A stretch of DNA of 64,000 nt from NCBI GenBank assembly GCA_030430565.1, contig JAUIKS010000025.1:62001-126000 (forward strand), given 5' to 3'. The translations under genes and the position numbers were made by a program. The notes under the pieces were generated by a model that was not told where the DNA came from, made no database searches, and saw nothing but the letters and a program-made list of their open reading frames with translations. Below are positions 1-8,644 of the stretch, one piece after another (position 1 is the first letter of the stretch; every line of letters begins with the position of its first letter). This DNA is from Polyangia bacterium (GTDB lineage Bacteria; Myxococcota_A; Polyangia; Nannocystales; Nannocystaceae).

Positions 1-303
1 GACTTCTTGGTGCAGCGCCAGCTCGACGCCGACGCCATGCCGATCGAGGACCTCTCGGTGCGCTGGGACGAGCGGCGCTCGCCCTTCGTCAAGGTCGCGA
101 CGATCCGCGCGCCCCGGCAGGAGCTCGCCGCGGCGCTGCGCGAGCGCGCCGATCGTGCGTCGTTTAACGCGTGGCGCTGTCTGCCGGAGCACCGCCCGCT
201 CGGCAGCGTCAACCGAGCCAGGCGGCGCCTCTACGAGGTGCTCAACCGCGAGCGGACGCGGCGTCTCGAGGCGCGTGGCCAAAAAGCCAGCTCGCGCGGA
301 TGA
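1..303 (+). CDS. Catalase-related protein, C-terminal fragment (5' end outside window)
   Basis: The frame is open from the first base, so the gene begins upstream of the window; 100 codons remain before TGA at 301. The visible tail has the features of the C-terminal part of catalase-family (SrpA-like) proteins: an AMPIED motif followed by an acidic W-x-E segment, then SPFVKVATI, then FNAWRCLPEHRPLG and NRARRRLYEVL. The PEHRPLG-x-x-NRAR signature is typical of haem catalase-like proteins that act on peroxides. The haem ligands and catalytic His lie in the missing part, so activity cannot be judged. No gene follows for 120 bases. Confidence 0.7.
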   Translation, partial: DFLVQRQLDADAMPIEDLSVRWDERRSPFVKVATIRAPRQELAAALRERADRASFNAWRCLPEHRPLGSVNRARRRLYEVLNRERTRRLEARGQKASSRG

Positions 304-426
304 GCGCGCCGGAGCGCGGCGGTCGCTATCGAGCCGACGACGTCCGCGTCCTCCCGTATGATGCCGGCGCGTGGGCGACTAGGTCTTTGGGACAGCGTCG
401 CGCGCGCCGAGAAAGGTGAGCAGTCG

Positions 427-3400
427 ATGGCGAAGCGTCTCCTGTTAACGCGCTCCATGGGTCGTCAGGCCGCCCCCTCGTGCCGGATCGGGCCCGGCGC
501 GCCGATCGTCGCGGCGCGCGACGGCAACGGCGTCGCCGTGGTCGCGGCGATCGGTCGCGAGGGCGCGGTGCGGCTGTTCGTCGAGGGCGCGAACAACCGG
601 TGGGAGACCGTCGAGACCGGCCTCGTGGGCACCGCGCTGGAGCTCGTGCCCGATCCCCAGGGCGGGCTGCGCCTCTTCGTCATTCACCAAAAATTGCTCG
701 GCACGGTGCACCGCGCCGACGACGGGACCGTCAGCCCGCCCTTCGTCGGCCCCGTCAGCGCCGGCCCCGGCGTGATGGTCAACGTCCGCGCGGAGGCGGT
801 CAACGGGCAGCTGTGGCTGCGCATGGCGTGGTCGCTGTCGGGCGGGGACGGCCCCTATCTCGTGTTCGGCGGGCTCTGGACCGGCAACCTCGCGCTCCCG
901 CTGCTGCTCGACGGGCGCGCCGTCGACGATCCCGAGGCGCTCGGCTGGGGTCGCCGCCCGGACGGCAGCGTCGCCCTGTTCGCGCTCATCAGCCCGCAGC
1001 TGCTTATTAAGCCATGTAAGAAGTACGCGCGCGTGTGGACCGACCGCGGCTCCGGGGCGCAGGAGGACGGCTCGATCTGGCGCCCGCTGCCGGCGCCCGG
1101 CTACTTCGTGTGCGGCGACCGAATGCGGCGCGCCCACGCGGACCCCGGCATGCTCGGCGAGACTACCCCGACGATCGCCGCGGTCGAGGATCCGCGCCCC
1201 GGCGTCCCGCCGATGCTCGCGGCGCCGACGAGCGGCGCGCGGATCTGGGATGACGAGGGCTCCGGCGCCCATCAAGACGGCTCGATCTGGGCGCCGCTGC
1301 GGCCCTACTACCTCGCCATGGGTCACCTCGGCTCCGGCAAGCACAGCTACCCCGACATGAGCGCGGTGCGGATGCTCCGGGCGGACGTGGCCGCGGTCGC
1401 GTACCTCCAGGGCGGGGACAAAAAGCCCAACGGCGATCACGGCTGGCGGATCTGGTGGGATCGGGGCTCCGGTGCCGACGCGGACGTAAGCGCGCACGCG
1501 GTCCACGACGGCGACAACAAGGACTTCGGGACCTTCGTCGCGCAGGCGAACTACCTGCAGCCGCAGCCGACCAGCGTCGGCCTCCCGCCGAAGAACCCGC
1601 CGCGCCGCAGCGTGCTGATCGCCTGGGCCGTCGGCAGCTTCACGGTGCTCGCGGCGCCCGAGGACGGCTTCGTCGGCTGGGGTCTGTCCGTCGCCACGCG
1701 CACGCAGGGCGCGAGCGCGCTGCTGTTCGGCGCGGAGGACGGGCTCGCGGTGTTCGACCAGGAGACCCGCGAGGTCTCGCTGTGCCCCGGCGCCGCGCGC
1801 CCGGTGCTGCTGCGCACGAAGGTCGCCGCGCAGGGGAAAATTGACATCTTCATGATCGACGAGGACGCGCGCGGGACCCTCGTGCGGCGGTCCTCGAACG
1901 GCTGGATCGCGCCGCGTCGTGTGCCCCCGAACGCGCGCGTGGCCTCGGGGGCGCTGCTCGAGCGCGCGGGCCCGGGGAACGCAGGCGTCGTGGTCACGCG
2001 GCCCAACGGCATGGTCCAGCGATGGCTGTTTGATCAGGGCGCCTGGGTCTCGGCCAACCTCAAGCGCGACCGCGATCGCGGCTTCGCGTACACGGGCTAT
2101 CGCGTCAACCTCGAGCTGCGGACCAAGAGCGGCGCGCCGGATCTCGAGGGCTCGCTCACGCTCTCCGCCGCCGCGCCCTGTCGCGTCGACGTCGGCAAGC
2201 GCACCCTGCTCTTGCTGCCCAACGCCTGGCTCACGGTCAAGCCCGACGCGCGCGGGCAGATCGCCGTGAGGGTGCAGGCTGTGGGCCTGCGCGCGACCAA
2301 CCTGCGCGTGCGGGCGGACTTTATCCCCGCAGACACGCACCTCGAGATCGACCCGAGCGCGCCGCTGTGGCGACGGCTCGAGGGGGTCAGCGGCGACGAG
2401 CTGCGCGGGGCGACCGACGCCGACGGTCAGCCCGTGTTCCTCAAGGACGCGAAGTACACCGCCGAGATCACCGACAAGGCGGCCGCCGGCCTGCAGACGC
2501 TCGCCAGCACCCTGCGCGCGACCGGCGGCGCGCTGCCCAAGTGGCTCGAGGTCCGTGACTCGGCGATGGGGGTCGTGCACGTCACGACCCCGCTGCCCGA
2601 GCAGCTCCCCAGCGACGCGGTCGCGCTCGTCGGCGCGAAGTTTATCGGCGGCTGGATCGGCGACGCCCTCGACGCGATCGAAGACGCGGCCGAGGACATC
2701 GGCGAGGCGATCGAGGACGGCATCAACGAGGCCGTGGAGGCAATCAACGACGCGGTGAACGCGATCGGCGACGTGATCGGCGACATCGTCGAGGCCGCGC
2801 TCGACATCGCCGACACCGTCTACAGCGCGATCGAGACCGCGATCGATCACGTCGTCAACATCGTCGAGATGATCGGCGGCTACATCACCCGCTTCATCGA
2901 GTTTCTGGCGTGGCTGTTCTCGGGCAAGGACATCCAGCGGACCAAGAAATTCCTCTCGCGCATGCTCGACGTCTGCACGGACCGGCTGCTCGACGACATG
3001 CCGGGCGCGGTCTCGAGCGCGCTCGATCGCTTCAGCGGCTTCTTGGGCGGCCTGGGCGGCTCGATCGGGCTCGTCGAGAACCTGCCGGGGATCCCGACCG
3101 AGGTTAAAAAGGGCGTCGGCTACCTGCTCGACGCGGTCACCGATAACCCCGTGCTCGACGCGCTGATCGACCTGGTCGGCGAGCTCTTCGACACCGAGCT
3201 CGAGGCCCCGCTGCCGCCGGAGCTCGCGCGCTTCGACGCGATGCTCGCGGGCTTCGAGTCGGCGGCCGACAGCGCCGCCGGCGACTCCGCGGGGAGCCAC
3301 GTGGACGAGCACACCGGCGCGCTCGTCGGCTCGCTGGGCGCCAGCGCCACGCCGATCACGGCGCTGGTCAGCTACGCCGGCGATCACCCGGACTTCCTCG

Positions 3401-4242
3401 TGAGCGCGCTGCGCCGGCAGCTCGACGCCGACGTCGAGATCCCGTTCTTGGAGGAGGTCTTCGACTTCCTCGGCTTCCTCGGCGACGTCGACCTCTCGTT
3501 CAACATGCGCGACGCGGCGCTGTGGATGCTCGCCTTCGCCGGGACCGCCTTCGCCAAGATCGTGACCGGCGACGCGCCCGTCTCGGCCGAGACCCTCGAG
3601 CAGCTCGACGCGTGGATGAGCTCCGGCAAGCACCGAGACCCGGCGGGCGTCTTGAGCTTCGGTGATGACGACGGCCCCGGGCGGGCGTGGGGCGGCGAGC
3701 CGCCGCCGTCGGCGGTCGGCGCGGCGCTGCTCCCCCTCGCCGGCGCCGCGCAGCTGCTGCTCGGCTTCCTCGAGGCGATCGACGACGCGACCGAGAGCGA
3801 CTGGCTGATCAAGGGCGGGCTCTACACGCTGACGCTGCTCGAGCACGTCCTGACGACGCCGTGGCTGGTCGAGGCCGACGCGCCCGCGCCGGGCTGCGAC
3901 AGCGGGGACGCGGTGCGCAACCTGAAGTGGGTGCTCTCGCCCGTGCCGACGCTGATGCAGGTCGCGATCAACATCAAGAACAAAGGGTCAGGTGGCTCGA
4001 AGACCAGTTCGAAGGCCAAGACCGGGATCCACGTGGTGTGGGGCGCGGCCGCGCTGGGGATGGGGATCGCAGCGCACGTCAAAGACCCCGGCGAGGGCAG
4101 CGTCGTCGAGGACTTCATCGACCCGCTCCCGAGCCTGCTGAAGTTCCTGCGCCACGCGGGCGGCAAGGGCAAGGCCGCGCTCGCGGTGATCGACGTGGCG
4201 GTCGGGTCGGCGAAGATGGGCGTGAGCTTCGCGCGCTCGTAG
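427..4242 (+). CDS. Large protein with Vps62-like repeats and long amphipathic helical domain
   Basis: A 1271-residue protein with no signal peptide and no clear function. I chose ATG 427 because GAAAGGTGAG lies 6 bases upstream; the frame stays open to 358 without a better site. Residues about 30-190 and 395-560 look like beta-propeller blades. Between them are three copies of a W-x-D-x-GSGA element (near residues 198, 271 and 340); the first two continue DGSIWxPL. This resembles the Vps62/DUF946 family known from plants, fungi and some bacteria. Residues about 738-860 form a run of amphipathic helices with regularly spaced acidic residues (for example AIEDAAEDIGEAIEDG). They lead into hydrophobic stretches that could insert into membranes. 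The C-terminal 400 residues are helical and unrecognised. It stands alone, with no co-directional partner within 400 bases. Confidence 0.6.
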   Translation: MAKRLLLTRSMGRQAAPSCRIGPGAPIVAARDGNGVAVVAAIGREGAVRLFVEGANNRWETVETGLVGTALELVPDPQGGLRLFVIHQKLLGTVHRADDGTVSPPFVGPVSAGPGVMVNVRAEAVNGQLWLRMAWSLSGGDGPYLVFGGLWTGNLALPLLLDGRAVDDPEALGWGRRPDGSVALFALISPQLLIKPCKKYARVWTDRGSGAQEDGSIWRPLPAPGYFVCGDRMRRAHADPGMLGETTPTIAAVEDPRPGVPPMLAAPTSGARIWDDEGSGAHQDGSIWAPLRPYYLAMGHLGSGKHSYPDMSAVRMLRADVAAVAYLQGGDKKPNGDHGWRIWWDRGSGADADVSAHAVHDGDNKDFGTFVAQANYLQPQPTSVGLPPKNPPRRSVLIAWAVGSFTVLAAPEDGFVGWGLSVATRTQGASALLFGAEDGLAVFDQETREVSLCPGAARPVLLRTKVAAQGKIDIFMIDEDARGTLVRRSSNGWIAPRRVPPNARVASGALLERAGPGNAGVVVTRPNGMVQRWLFDQGAWVSANLKRDRDRGFAYTGYRVNLELRTKSGAPDLEGSLTLSAAAPCRVDVGKRTLLLLPNAWLTVKPDARGQIAVRVQAVGLRATNLRVRADFIPADTHLEIDPSAPLWRRLEGVSGDELRGATDADGQPVFLKDAKYTAEITDKAAAGLQTLASTLRATGGALPKWLEVRDSAMGVVHVTTPLPEQLPSDAVALVGAKFIGGWIGDALDAIEDAAEDIGEAIEDGINEAVEAINDAVNAIGDVIGDIVEAALDIADTVYSAIETAIDHVVNIVEMIGGYITRFIEFLAWLFSGKDIQRTKKFLSRMLDVCTDRLLDDMPGAVSSALDRFSGFLGGLGGSIGLVENLPGIPTEVKKGVGYLLDAVTDNPVLDALIDLVGELFDTELEAPLPPELARFDAMLAGFESAADSAAGDSAGSHVDEHTGALVGSLGASATPITALVSYAGDHPDFLVSALRRQLDADVEIPFLEEVFDFLGFLGDVDLSFNMRDAALWMLAFAGTAFAKIVTGDAPVSAETLEQLDAWMSSGKHRDPAGVLSFGDDDGPGRAWGGEPPPSAVGAALLPLAGAAQLLLGFLEAIDDATESDWLIKGGLYTLTLLEHVLTTPWLVEADAPAPGCDSGDAVRNLKWVLSPVPTLMQVAINIKNKGSGGSKTSSKAKTGIHVVWGAAALGMGIAAHVKDPGEGSVVEDFIDPLPSLLKFLRHAGGKGKAALAVIDVAVGSAKMGVSFARS

Positions 4243-4672
4243 CAGGCGGTGCTCGAGCGCGCGCTCGAGCGTTGCGCACACGCGGCGGCGCTCGAGCGCG
4301 CGCACGAGCGGCGGGCGCTCAGCCCTCGAGCAGCGCGCGCAGCGACGTGTCCCGCGAGAGCGACCGGACGCGCTCGGGCGCGGACATGCCGAGCTCCCAG
4401 GCGAGCTCGACGGCGAGCTCGACGCGCTCCCGCTGCGCGCGCGCGGCTCGTCGCGCGCTCGGGCGCTTCGCTCGTGGTCAACGCCGTGAGCCGCGCGTCG
4501 ATCGCGGCCAGGCGGGTCTCGAGCGCGGCGATCGTGTCATGCTCCAAAGCTGCTGCGCTCCACGAAGCGCGGGCGACGGCGTCGAGGTGACAGCTCGCGC
4601 GTGAGGAATAATTCGCGCTCGACGCCCGCTCTCGCGATGGTTGTGATGGTTGTGTAGGCTGGCGCTCGGTCC
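4243..4672. other. Intergenic region, 430 bases, with a decayed frame on the minus strand
   Basis: No intact gene is visible. Just after the upstream stop, several CTCGAGCGC/GCGCTCGAG repeats can fold on themselves and may end the upstream transcript, though there is no T-run. The minus strand of 4319-4550 carries a broken coding frame, described separately. The trkH start at 4673 has no clear Shine-Dalgarno sequence. Confidence 0.5.
4319..4550 (-). pseudogene. Possible frameshifted remnant of a small helical protein
   Basis: Read on the minus strand, one frame gives the protein-like stretch HDTIAALETRLAAIDARLTA. About 20 codons further on, sense moves to the next frame, which reads ERVELAVELAWELGMSAPE and RVRSLSRDTSLRALLEG before TGA at 4319. 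Both pieces have balanced helical composition and the expected GC third-base pattern, unlike random antisense frames here. The shift falls in a GCGC-rich stretch. I take it as the frameshifted end of a small alpha-helical protein; the family is not recognised. A sequencing error in one intact gene is the alternative. Confidence 0.3.
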
Positions 4673-6202
4673 ATGTCGCTCCTCTCGAGACCAAGCCCGC
4701 AGCTCGGCGCGATGTTCGGGGTCTTCCACGCGCTCGGGCGCCTGCTCGTCGCGCTCTCGGCCCTGCTGTGCGTCCACGCGCTGCTCTCGCTGATCGCGGG
4801 CGAGTCGTCGACGCTGCTCGGCTTCGTGATCGCGGGCGCCGTCAGCGGGGTCGTCGGCGCGGCGCTGTGGCTCGTGTTTCCGCGCGAGCGCCTCGACGAG
4901 ACGCCGGCGATGCTCTTGACGGGGCTCGCCTGGATCGTGCTCTCGCTGGTCGGCTCGATCCCCTTTCTGCTCGCGCTCGACGCGAGCTTCATCGACGCCT
5001 TCTTCGAGACCGTCAGCGGCTTCACGACCACGGGGATCACGATGTTCTCCGGGCTCGACAGCATGCCGCGCACGATCCTGCTGTGGCGCGCGGTGACCCA
5101 GTGGGTCGGCGGCCTCGGGATCCTGACCATGTTCCTGCTGCTGATCCGCGACAGCCCGGGCGCGCACGCGCTGATGGGCGGCGAGGCCCACAAGATCGTC
5201 GCGCCCAGGCCCGAGCCGGGCCCGTTCACGACCCTGCGGATCATCGCGACGATCTACCTGGGGCTCAGCGGCTTGATCGCGCTCGGGCTGCTGGTCGGCG
5301 GCATGAGCTGGTTCGACGCGATCACCCACGCGATGACGACCGTGTCGACCGGCGGCTTCTCGACCCACGACGCGAGCATCGCGTACTACACCCTCGAGGG
5401 CGTCGGGCGGCCGCGCGTGATCGAGTACGTGCTGATCGTCGGGATGATCCTCAGCGGGACGTCGTTCTTGGTCCACTACGACCTCGCGCGCGGGCGCGTC
5501 TCGGGGCTGTGGAAGCGCCCCGAGACGCGCTGGTGGTGGCTCCTGCTCCTGGGCGCGACCGGGCTGCTCGCGCTCGGGCAGCTGACGCGCGCGGGCGCGC
5601 TCGCGGGCCCGCCCGAGCTGGCGCTCGCGGGCGCGAGCTCGCTCGAGAGCGGGCTTCGGACGCTGCTGTTTCAGGTCGCGGCGATCGCGACGACCACGGG
5701 CTACGGCACCTATGACATCGCGGGGCCCTACTTCGGCGCGAGCTCGCGCCTTCTGTTCCTCTCGCTGATGCTCGTCGGCGGCTGCGTGGGCTCGACCTCC
5801 GGCGGCTTCAAGGTCCTGCGCGTCGCCCTGCTCGCGCGGATCTTCTGGCACCAGGTCCGCACGCTGCTGCTGCCGCGCGGCGCCCGGGCCGGCGTGCTCT
5901 ACGACGGCGCGCTGGTCGACGACGACGAGCTCGAGCGCGTCGCGGGGCTCTTGTTCCTCTGGCTCGCGCTCCTGCTGGTCGGCGGCCTCGTGACCGCGCT
6001 GCTCTCGGATCACGGCGCGCTCGCGTCGGTCTCGGGGATGTTCAGCGCGCTCAACAACATCGGTCCCTGCTACATCCCCGTCGACGAGCTGGCGCGCTTG
6101 CACCCGGTCACCAAGCTGCTCTACATCATCGCTATGCTCGCGGGCCGCCTCGAGATCCTGCCGATCGCGCTCTTGCTCGTCCCGCGCGCGTGGAGGCGCT
6201 GA
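4673..6202 (+). CDS. trkH: TrkH/KtrB-family potassium uptake channel subunit
   Basis: A 509-residue integral inner-membrane protein, the usual length for TrkH. It forms the K+ pathway of the Trk/Ktr uptake system. The four pore-loop filters of the superfamily are visible: TTTGIT near residue 119, STGGFS near 224, TTTGYGT near 342 and NNIGP near 463. GSTSGGFK, typical of the family, precedes the last pair of helices. Between loops lie about ten hydrophobic helices. The start at 4673 fits the length, although no clear ribosome site precedes it. The regulatory partner TrkA begins 3 bases after the stop, so the two are certainly co-transcribed and probably translationally coupled. Confidence 0.95.
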   Translation: MSLLSRPSPQLGAMFGVFHALGRLLVALSALLCVHALLSLIAGESSTLLGFVIAGAVSGVVGAALWLVFPRERLDETPAMLLTGLAWIVLSLVGSIPFLLALDASFIDAFFETVSGFTTTGITMFSGLDSMPRTILLWRAVTQWVGGLGILTMFLLLIRDSPGAHALMGGEAHKIVAPRPEPGPFTTLRIIATIYLGLSGLIALGLLVGGMSWFDAITHAMTTVSTGGFSTHDASIAYYTLEGVGRPRVIEYVLIVGMILSGTSFLVHYDLARGRVSGLWKRPETRWWWLLLLGATGLLALGQLTRAGALAGPPELALAGASSLESGLRTLLFQVAAIATTTGYGTYDIAGPYFGASSRLLFLSLMLVGGCVGSTSGGFKVLRVALLARIFWHQVRTLLLPRGARAGVLYDGALVDDDELERVAGLLFLWLALLLVGGLVTALLSDHGALASVSGMFSALNNIGPCYIPVDELARLHPVTKLLYIIAMLAGRLEILPIALLLVPRAWRR

Positions 6203-6205
6203 CCT

Positions 6206-6880
6206 ATGTACATCATCATCGCGGGCGCCGGGGTGCTCGGCCAGGATGTCGCGCGGGCGCTGGTCGCCCATCGCCACGACGTCGTCGTCATCGACCTCTC
6301 GCGCGAGGTCTGCGACACCGTGTACGCGCAGATCGGCGCGACCGCGATCCACGGGAGCGCGACCGACATCCACGTGCTCGAGGACGCTGGAGCTGCCCGT
6401 GCGGACATGTTCTTGTCGCTGCTGCACCGCGACGCGGACAACGTGGCGACCTCGCTGCTCGCGCGCTCGCTCGGCGTCAGCCGCGTGATCGCGCGCCTCC
6501 GCGACCCGAGCTACGAGCCGTCATTCCGCGTCGCCGGGGTCACCCAGCTGGTGCGCGCGACCAGCGTGCTGCGCGACCAGATCCTGATGCACGTCGAGCA
6601 CCCCAAGATCGAGGAGATGATGTCGCTGCGGGGCGGGCGGGTGCAGGTCTTCGCGGTCGCGATCCCGCAGCAGGCGTGGGCGGCCGACCGGACCGTCGAG
6701 GAGGTCGCCAAGACCCGCGGCTTCCCCAAGCGCTGCAAGTTTTTGGGCCTCATGCGCGAGGGCAGCGACGAGGTGCTGATCCCCCGGGGCGACGACCGCA
6801 TCCACCGCGGCGACACGGTGCTCGTGCTGGCGACCAACGAGACCATCGAGCGCGTCGTCGAGCTCGTCACGCGAGCGTGA
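6206..6880 (+). CDS. trkA: TrkA/KtrA-family regulatory subunit (RCK domain)
   Basis: A 224-residue cytosolic gating subunit for the upstream TrkH channel. It begins with a Rossmann nucleotide-binding RCK domain: MYIIIAGAGVLGQDVA contains G-x-G-x-x-G at residues 7-12, and the acidic D30 after VVVI is expected to bind the ribose of NAD/ATP. Residues about 130-222 form a TrkA-C domain ending in the typical hydrophobic strand DTVLVLATNE. One RCK/TrkA-C pair of this size matches KtrA-type subunits rather than the doubled E. coli TrkA. The ribosome site GGAGGCG lies inside the end of trkH. In the family, NADH/NAD, ATP/ADP or cyclic-di-AMP binding controls channel opening. Confidence 0.93.
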   Translation: MYIIIAGAGVLGQDVARALVAHRHDVVVIDLSREVCDTVYAQIGATAIHGSATDIHVLEDAGAARADMFLSLLHRDADNVATSLLARSLGVSRVIARLRDPSYEPSFRVAGVTQLVRATSVLRDQILMHVEHPKIEEMMSLRGGRVQVFAVAIPQQAWAADRTVEEVAKTRGFPKRCKFLGLMREGSDEVLIPRGDDRIHRGDTVLVLATNETIERVVELVTRA

Positions 6881-6903
6881 GCCAGAGCGGGTAGGGTCTA
6901 CCT

Positions 6904-7956
6904 ATGCCCCCCGCTCGATCACCTTCGCTCGCCCTCATCCTGCCGCTCGTCTGCTCGCTCGCCTGCGGCGACGACGGGGGCGGGGGCGAGAGCGACAGCG
7001 CGTCGACGAGCGCGGGCTCCGAGGGCGCGAGCACCGGCGGCGACGGGGCGAGCGACGCGACGACGAACACGACGATGAGCTCGGGCGGCGTGACCGACAT
7101 GTCCGGCGCGACCGACATGACCGAAACAACAGGCGATAGCGAGACCGGCGCGACGACGGGCGCGCTGGACCCCTGCGAGGACGGCAGCGGCGCGTGCCCG
7201 CCGGTCGTCATCATGGGCTACTGGCCGCCGACCAACGAGATGCTGCGGCCGTGGAGCCAGAACCCCGAGCAGAACCCCGGCGCGTGGCAGGGTAAGAACT
7301 GGGAGGGCTACGGCTACGACATCTACGCGTTCTTCCCCGAGTTCCCGCCCGACGGCGACCCCTCCAACGACCCGATCGGCTCCCCCGGCTCGGTCGGCGC
7401 CGAGGGCTCAGACCTGCAGGTGGACTACCAGGACACCTCGAGTGATTTCTGGCGGATCGTCGACGAGTACGAGCCGGTGATCTTGGTGACCACGAGCCGC
7501 GGCGGCATGATCGGCTGGGAGGTCGAGGCGCTCGAGGGCGGACACGCCGATCCCGATAACCCCGACCCAGACAGCCCGCCCGAGCTCGACTGGATCTCCG
7601 ACCAGTACGGCGACGTCACGCACCCGACCATGGACAGCGTCGACCCGCGCTCGTGGGACGCGATCTCGACCTACCGCCAGGGCGAGACCCTGGGCACGCA
7701 GCTGCCCGCCGAGCCGATCGTCGACGCGGTGTCACAGCTCGGCCTCGCCAGCGCGCAGATCGAGTACGGGACCAGCGGTCGCTACCTCTCGGGTTTCCTC
7801 GGCCTCCACGGCCTCTACTACAACAGCGTGACCGAGACGAACCTGGCCGCCGGGCACATCCACGTCGGCCGCGAGGTCCCGAGCGAGGACGCGCGGTTGA
7901 TGATCGAGGAGACCATGCGGGTGGTGCTCAGCGAGGTGGGGCGCTCGGCGAACTGA
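6904..7956 (+). CDS. Lipoprotein with pyroglutamyl-peptidase-like domain
   Basis: A 350-residue secreted lipoprotein. The signal peptide ends at SLAC, with Cys21 as the likely lipidated residue. A Ser/Thr/Gly/Asp linker follows to about residue 85. The globular part has VVIMGYWPPTNEML, WQGKNWEGYGYDIYAFFPEF, VDYQDTSSDFWRI and, near the end, AGHIHVG. This order resembles a bacterial family related to pyrrolidone-carboxylate peptidase (C15 fold), whose C-terminal His lies in a similar HVP motif and whose Glu follows a G-rich strand as in SRGGMIGWEVEALE here. The position where C15 enzymes carry the nucleophilic Cys reads GRYLSGFLG, with no Cys, so peptidase activity is doubtful. The last 29 bases overlap the convergent gene at 7928. 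Confidence 0.6.
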   Translation: MPPARSPSLALILPLVCSLACGDDGGGGESDSASTSAGSEGASTGGDGASDATTNTTMSSGGVTDMSGATDMTETTGDSETGATTGALDPCEDGSGACPPVVIMGYWPPTNEMLRPWSQNPEQNPGAWQGKNWEGYGYDIYAFFPEFPPDGDPSNDPIGSPGSVGAEGSDLQVDYQDTSSDFWRIVDEYEPVILVTTSRGGMIGWEVEALEGGHADPDNPDPDSPPELDWISDQYGDVTHPTMDSVDPRSWDAISTYRQGETLGTQLPAEPIVDAVSQLGLASAQIEYGTSGRYLSGFLGLHGLYYNSVTETNLAAGHIHVGREVPSEDARLMIEETMRVVLSEVGRSAN

Positions 7957-8572
7957 CCGCGCTCGCGCTCGCGCTCGCGCGCTCGAGCAGCGCCGTGAGC
8001 ACCGTCAAGACATCGAGCTTGCCGAGGTGCTCAAAGGCGACGCGCAGCCACGCCGAGGCGCCCTCCGGGATCACGCGCGGTGAGCCGTCGGCGAGCGAGC
8101 GAAGGATCGACTCGGGGACGCCGAGCTCCGCAGGCGCGGGGGTCTGGCGCGACGCGTCCCACGCGACGTGGAAGACGTAGCGGTCTTGGCTCCACTGGCG
8201 CGTCGTCGTGCGCAGCCGCACCTGCACCCCGCGCCCCTCGAGCCGCCCCTCGAGCTGCGTGACGGCGCGGGTCGCCTTGACGACGTACAGCGCCGGGTAG
8301 CGCTCGAGCAGCGCGTCGCGGCGGGCCGCGACCGCCTGGGCGCGGCGCTCTCGCCACGGCCCGGCGGCCTGGACCTTGGCGACGCAGCGCGGGCACAGGT
8401 AGCCGTACTCGTAGCCGGTGAACACGCCGCGGGTCTTCTTGACCGGCGAGGGGGCGTCACACATCGAGCAGCGCGGCACGAAATTGGGGAGGCACTCGCC
8501 GCACGCCCACCACGCGACGTGGTGCTCCTCGATCGGCGGGGGCTGTTTGCAGCGGTGGGCGTAGATCGGCAT
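7928..8572 (-). CDS. Hypothetical zinc-ribbon protein
   Basis: A 214-residue protein with a cysteine-rich N-terminus. CGEC (residues 24-27), CSMC (35-38) and a later CPRC look like the paired knuckles of one or two zinc ribbons. No signal peptide or membrane helix is present, so it is probably cytoplasmic. The middle is Arg-rich and helical; residues about 110-150 look like a small alpha/beta domain (VRLRTTTRQWSQDRYVFHV). The low-complexity Ala/Ser tail overlaps the end of the convergent lipoprotein gene by 29 bases. I do not recognise the family. It is divergent from the next gene across 72 bases. Confidence 0.6.
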   Translation of the reverse strand: MPIYAHRCKQPPPIEEHHVAWWACGECLPNFVPRCSMCDAPSPVKKTRGVFTGYEYGYLCPRCVAKVQAAGPWRERRAQAVAARRDALLERYPALYVVKATRAVTQLEGRLEGRGVQVRLRTTTRQWSQDRYVFHVAWDASRQTPAPAELGVPESILRSLADGSPRVIPEGASAWLRVAFEHLGKLDVLTVLTALLERASASASAVSSPSAPPR

Positions 8573-8644
8573 ATCGTCTCGGGTCTCTTGCGCCTACACG
8601 GAGCGCGAGCGGGCGACGCTCGGTCGAGGTGATAGCATGCGCGA

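Noticed and set aside
445..3846. Open frame of 1133 codons on the minus strand opposite the Vps62-like gene
   Set aside because: Composition is Arg/Ala/Asp/Gly-heavy with no domain pattern; it mirrors the third-base GC bias of the real gene.
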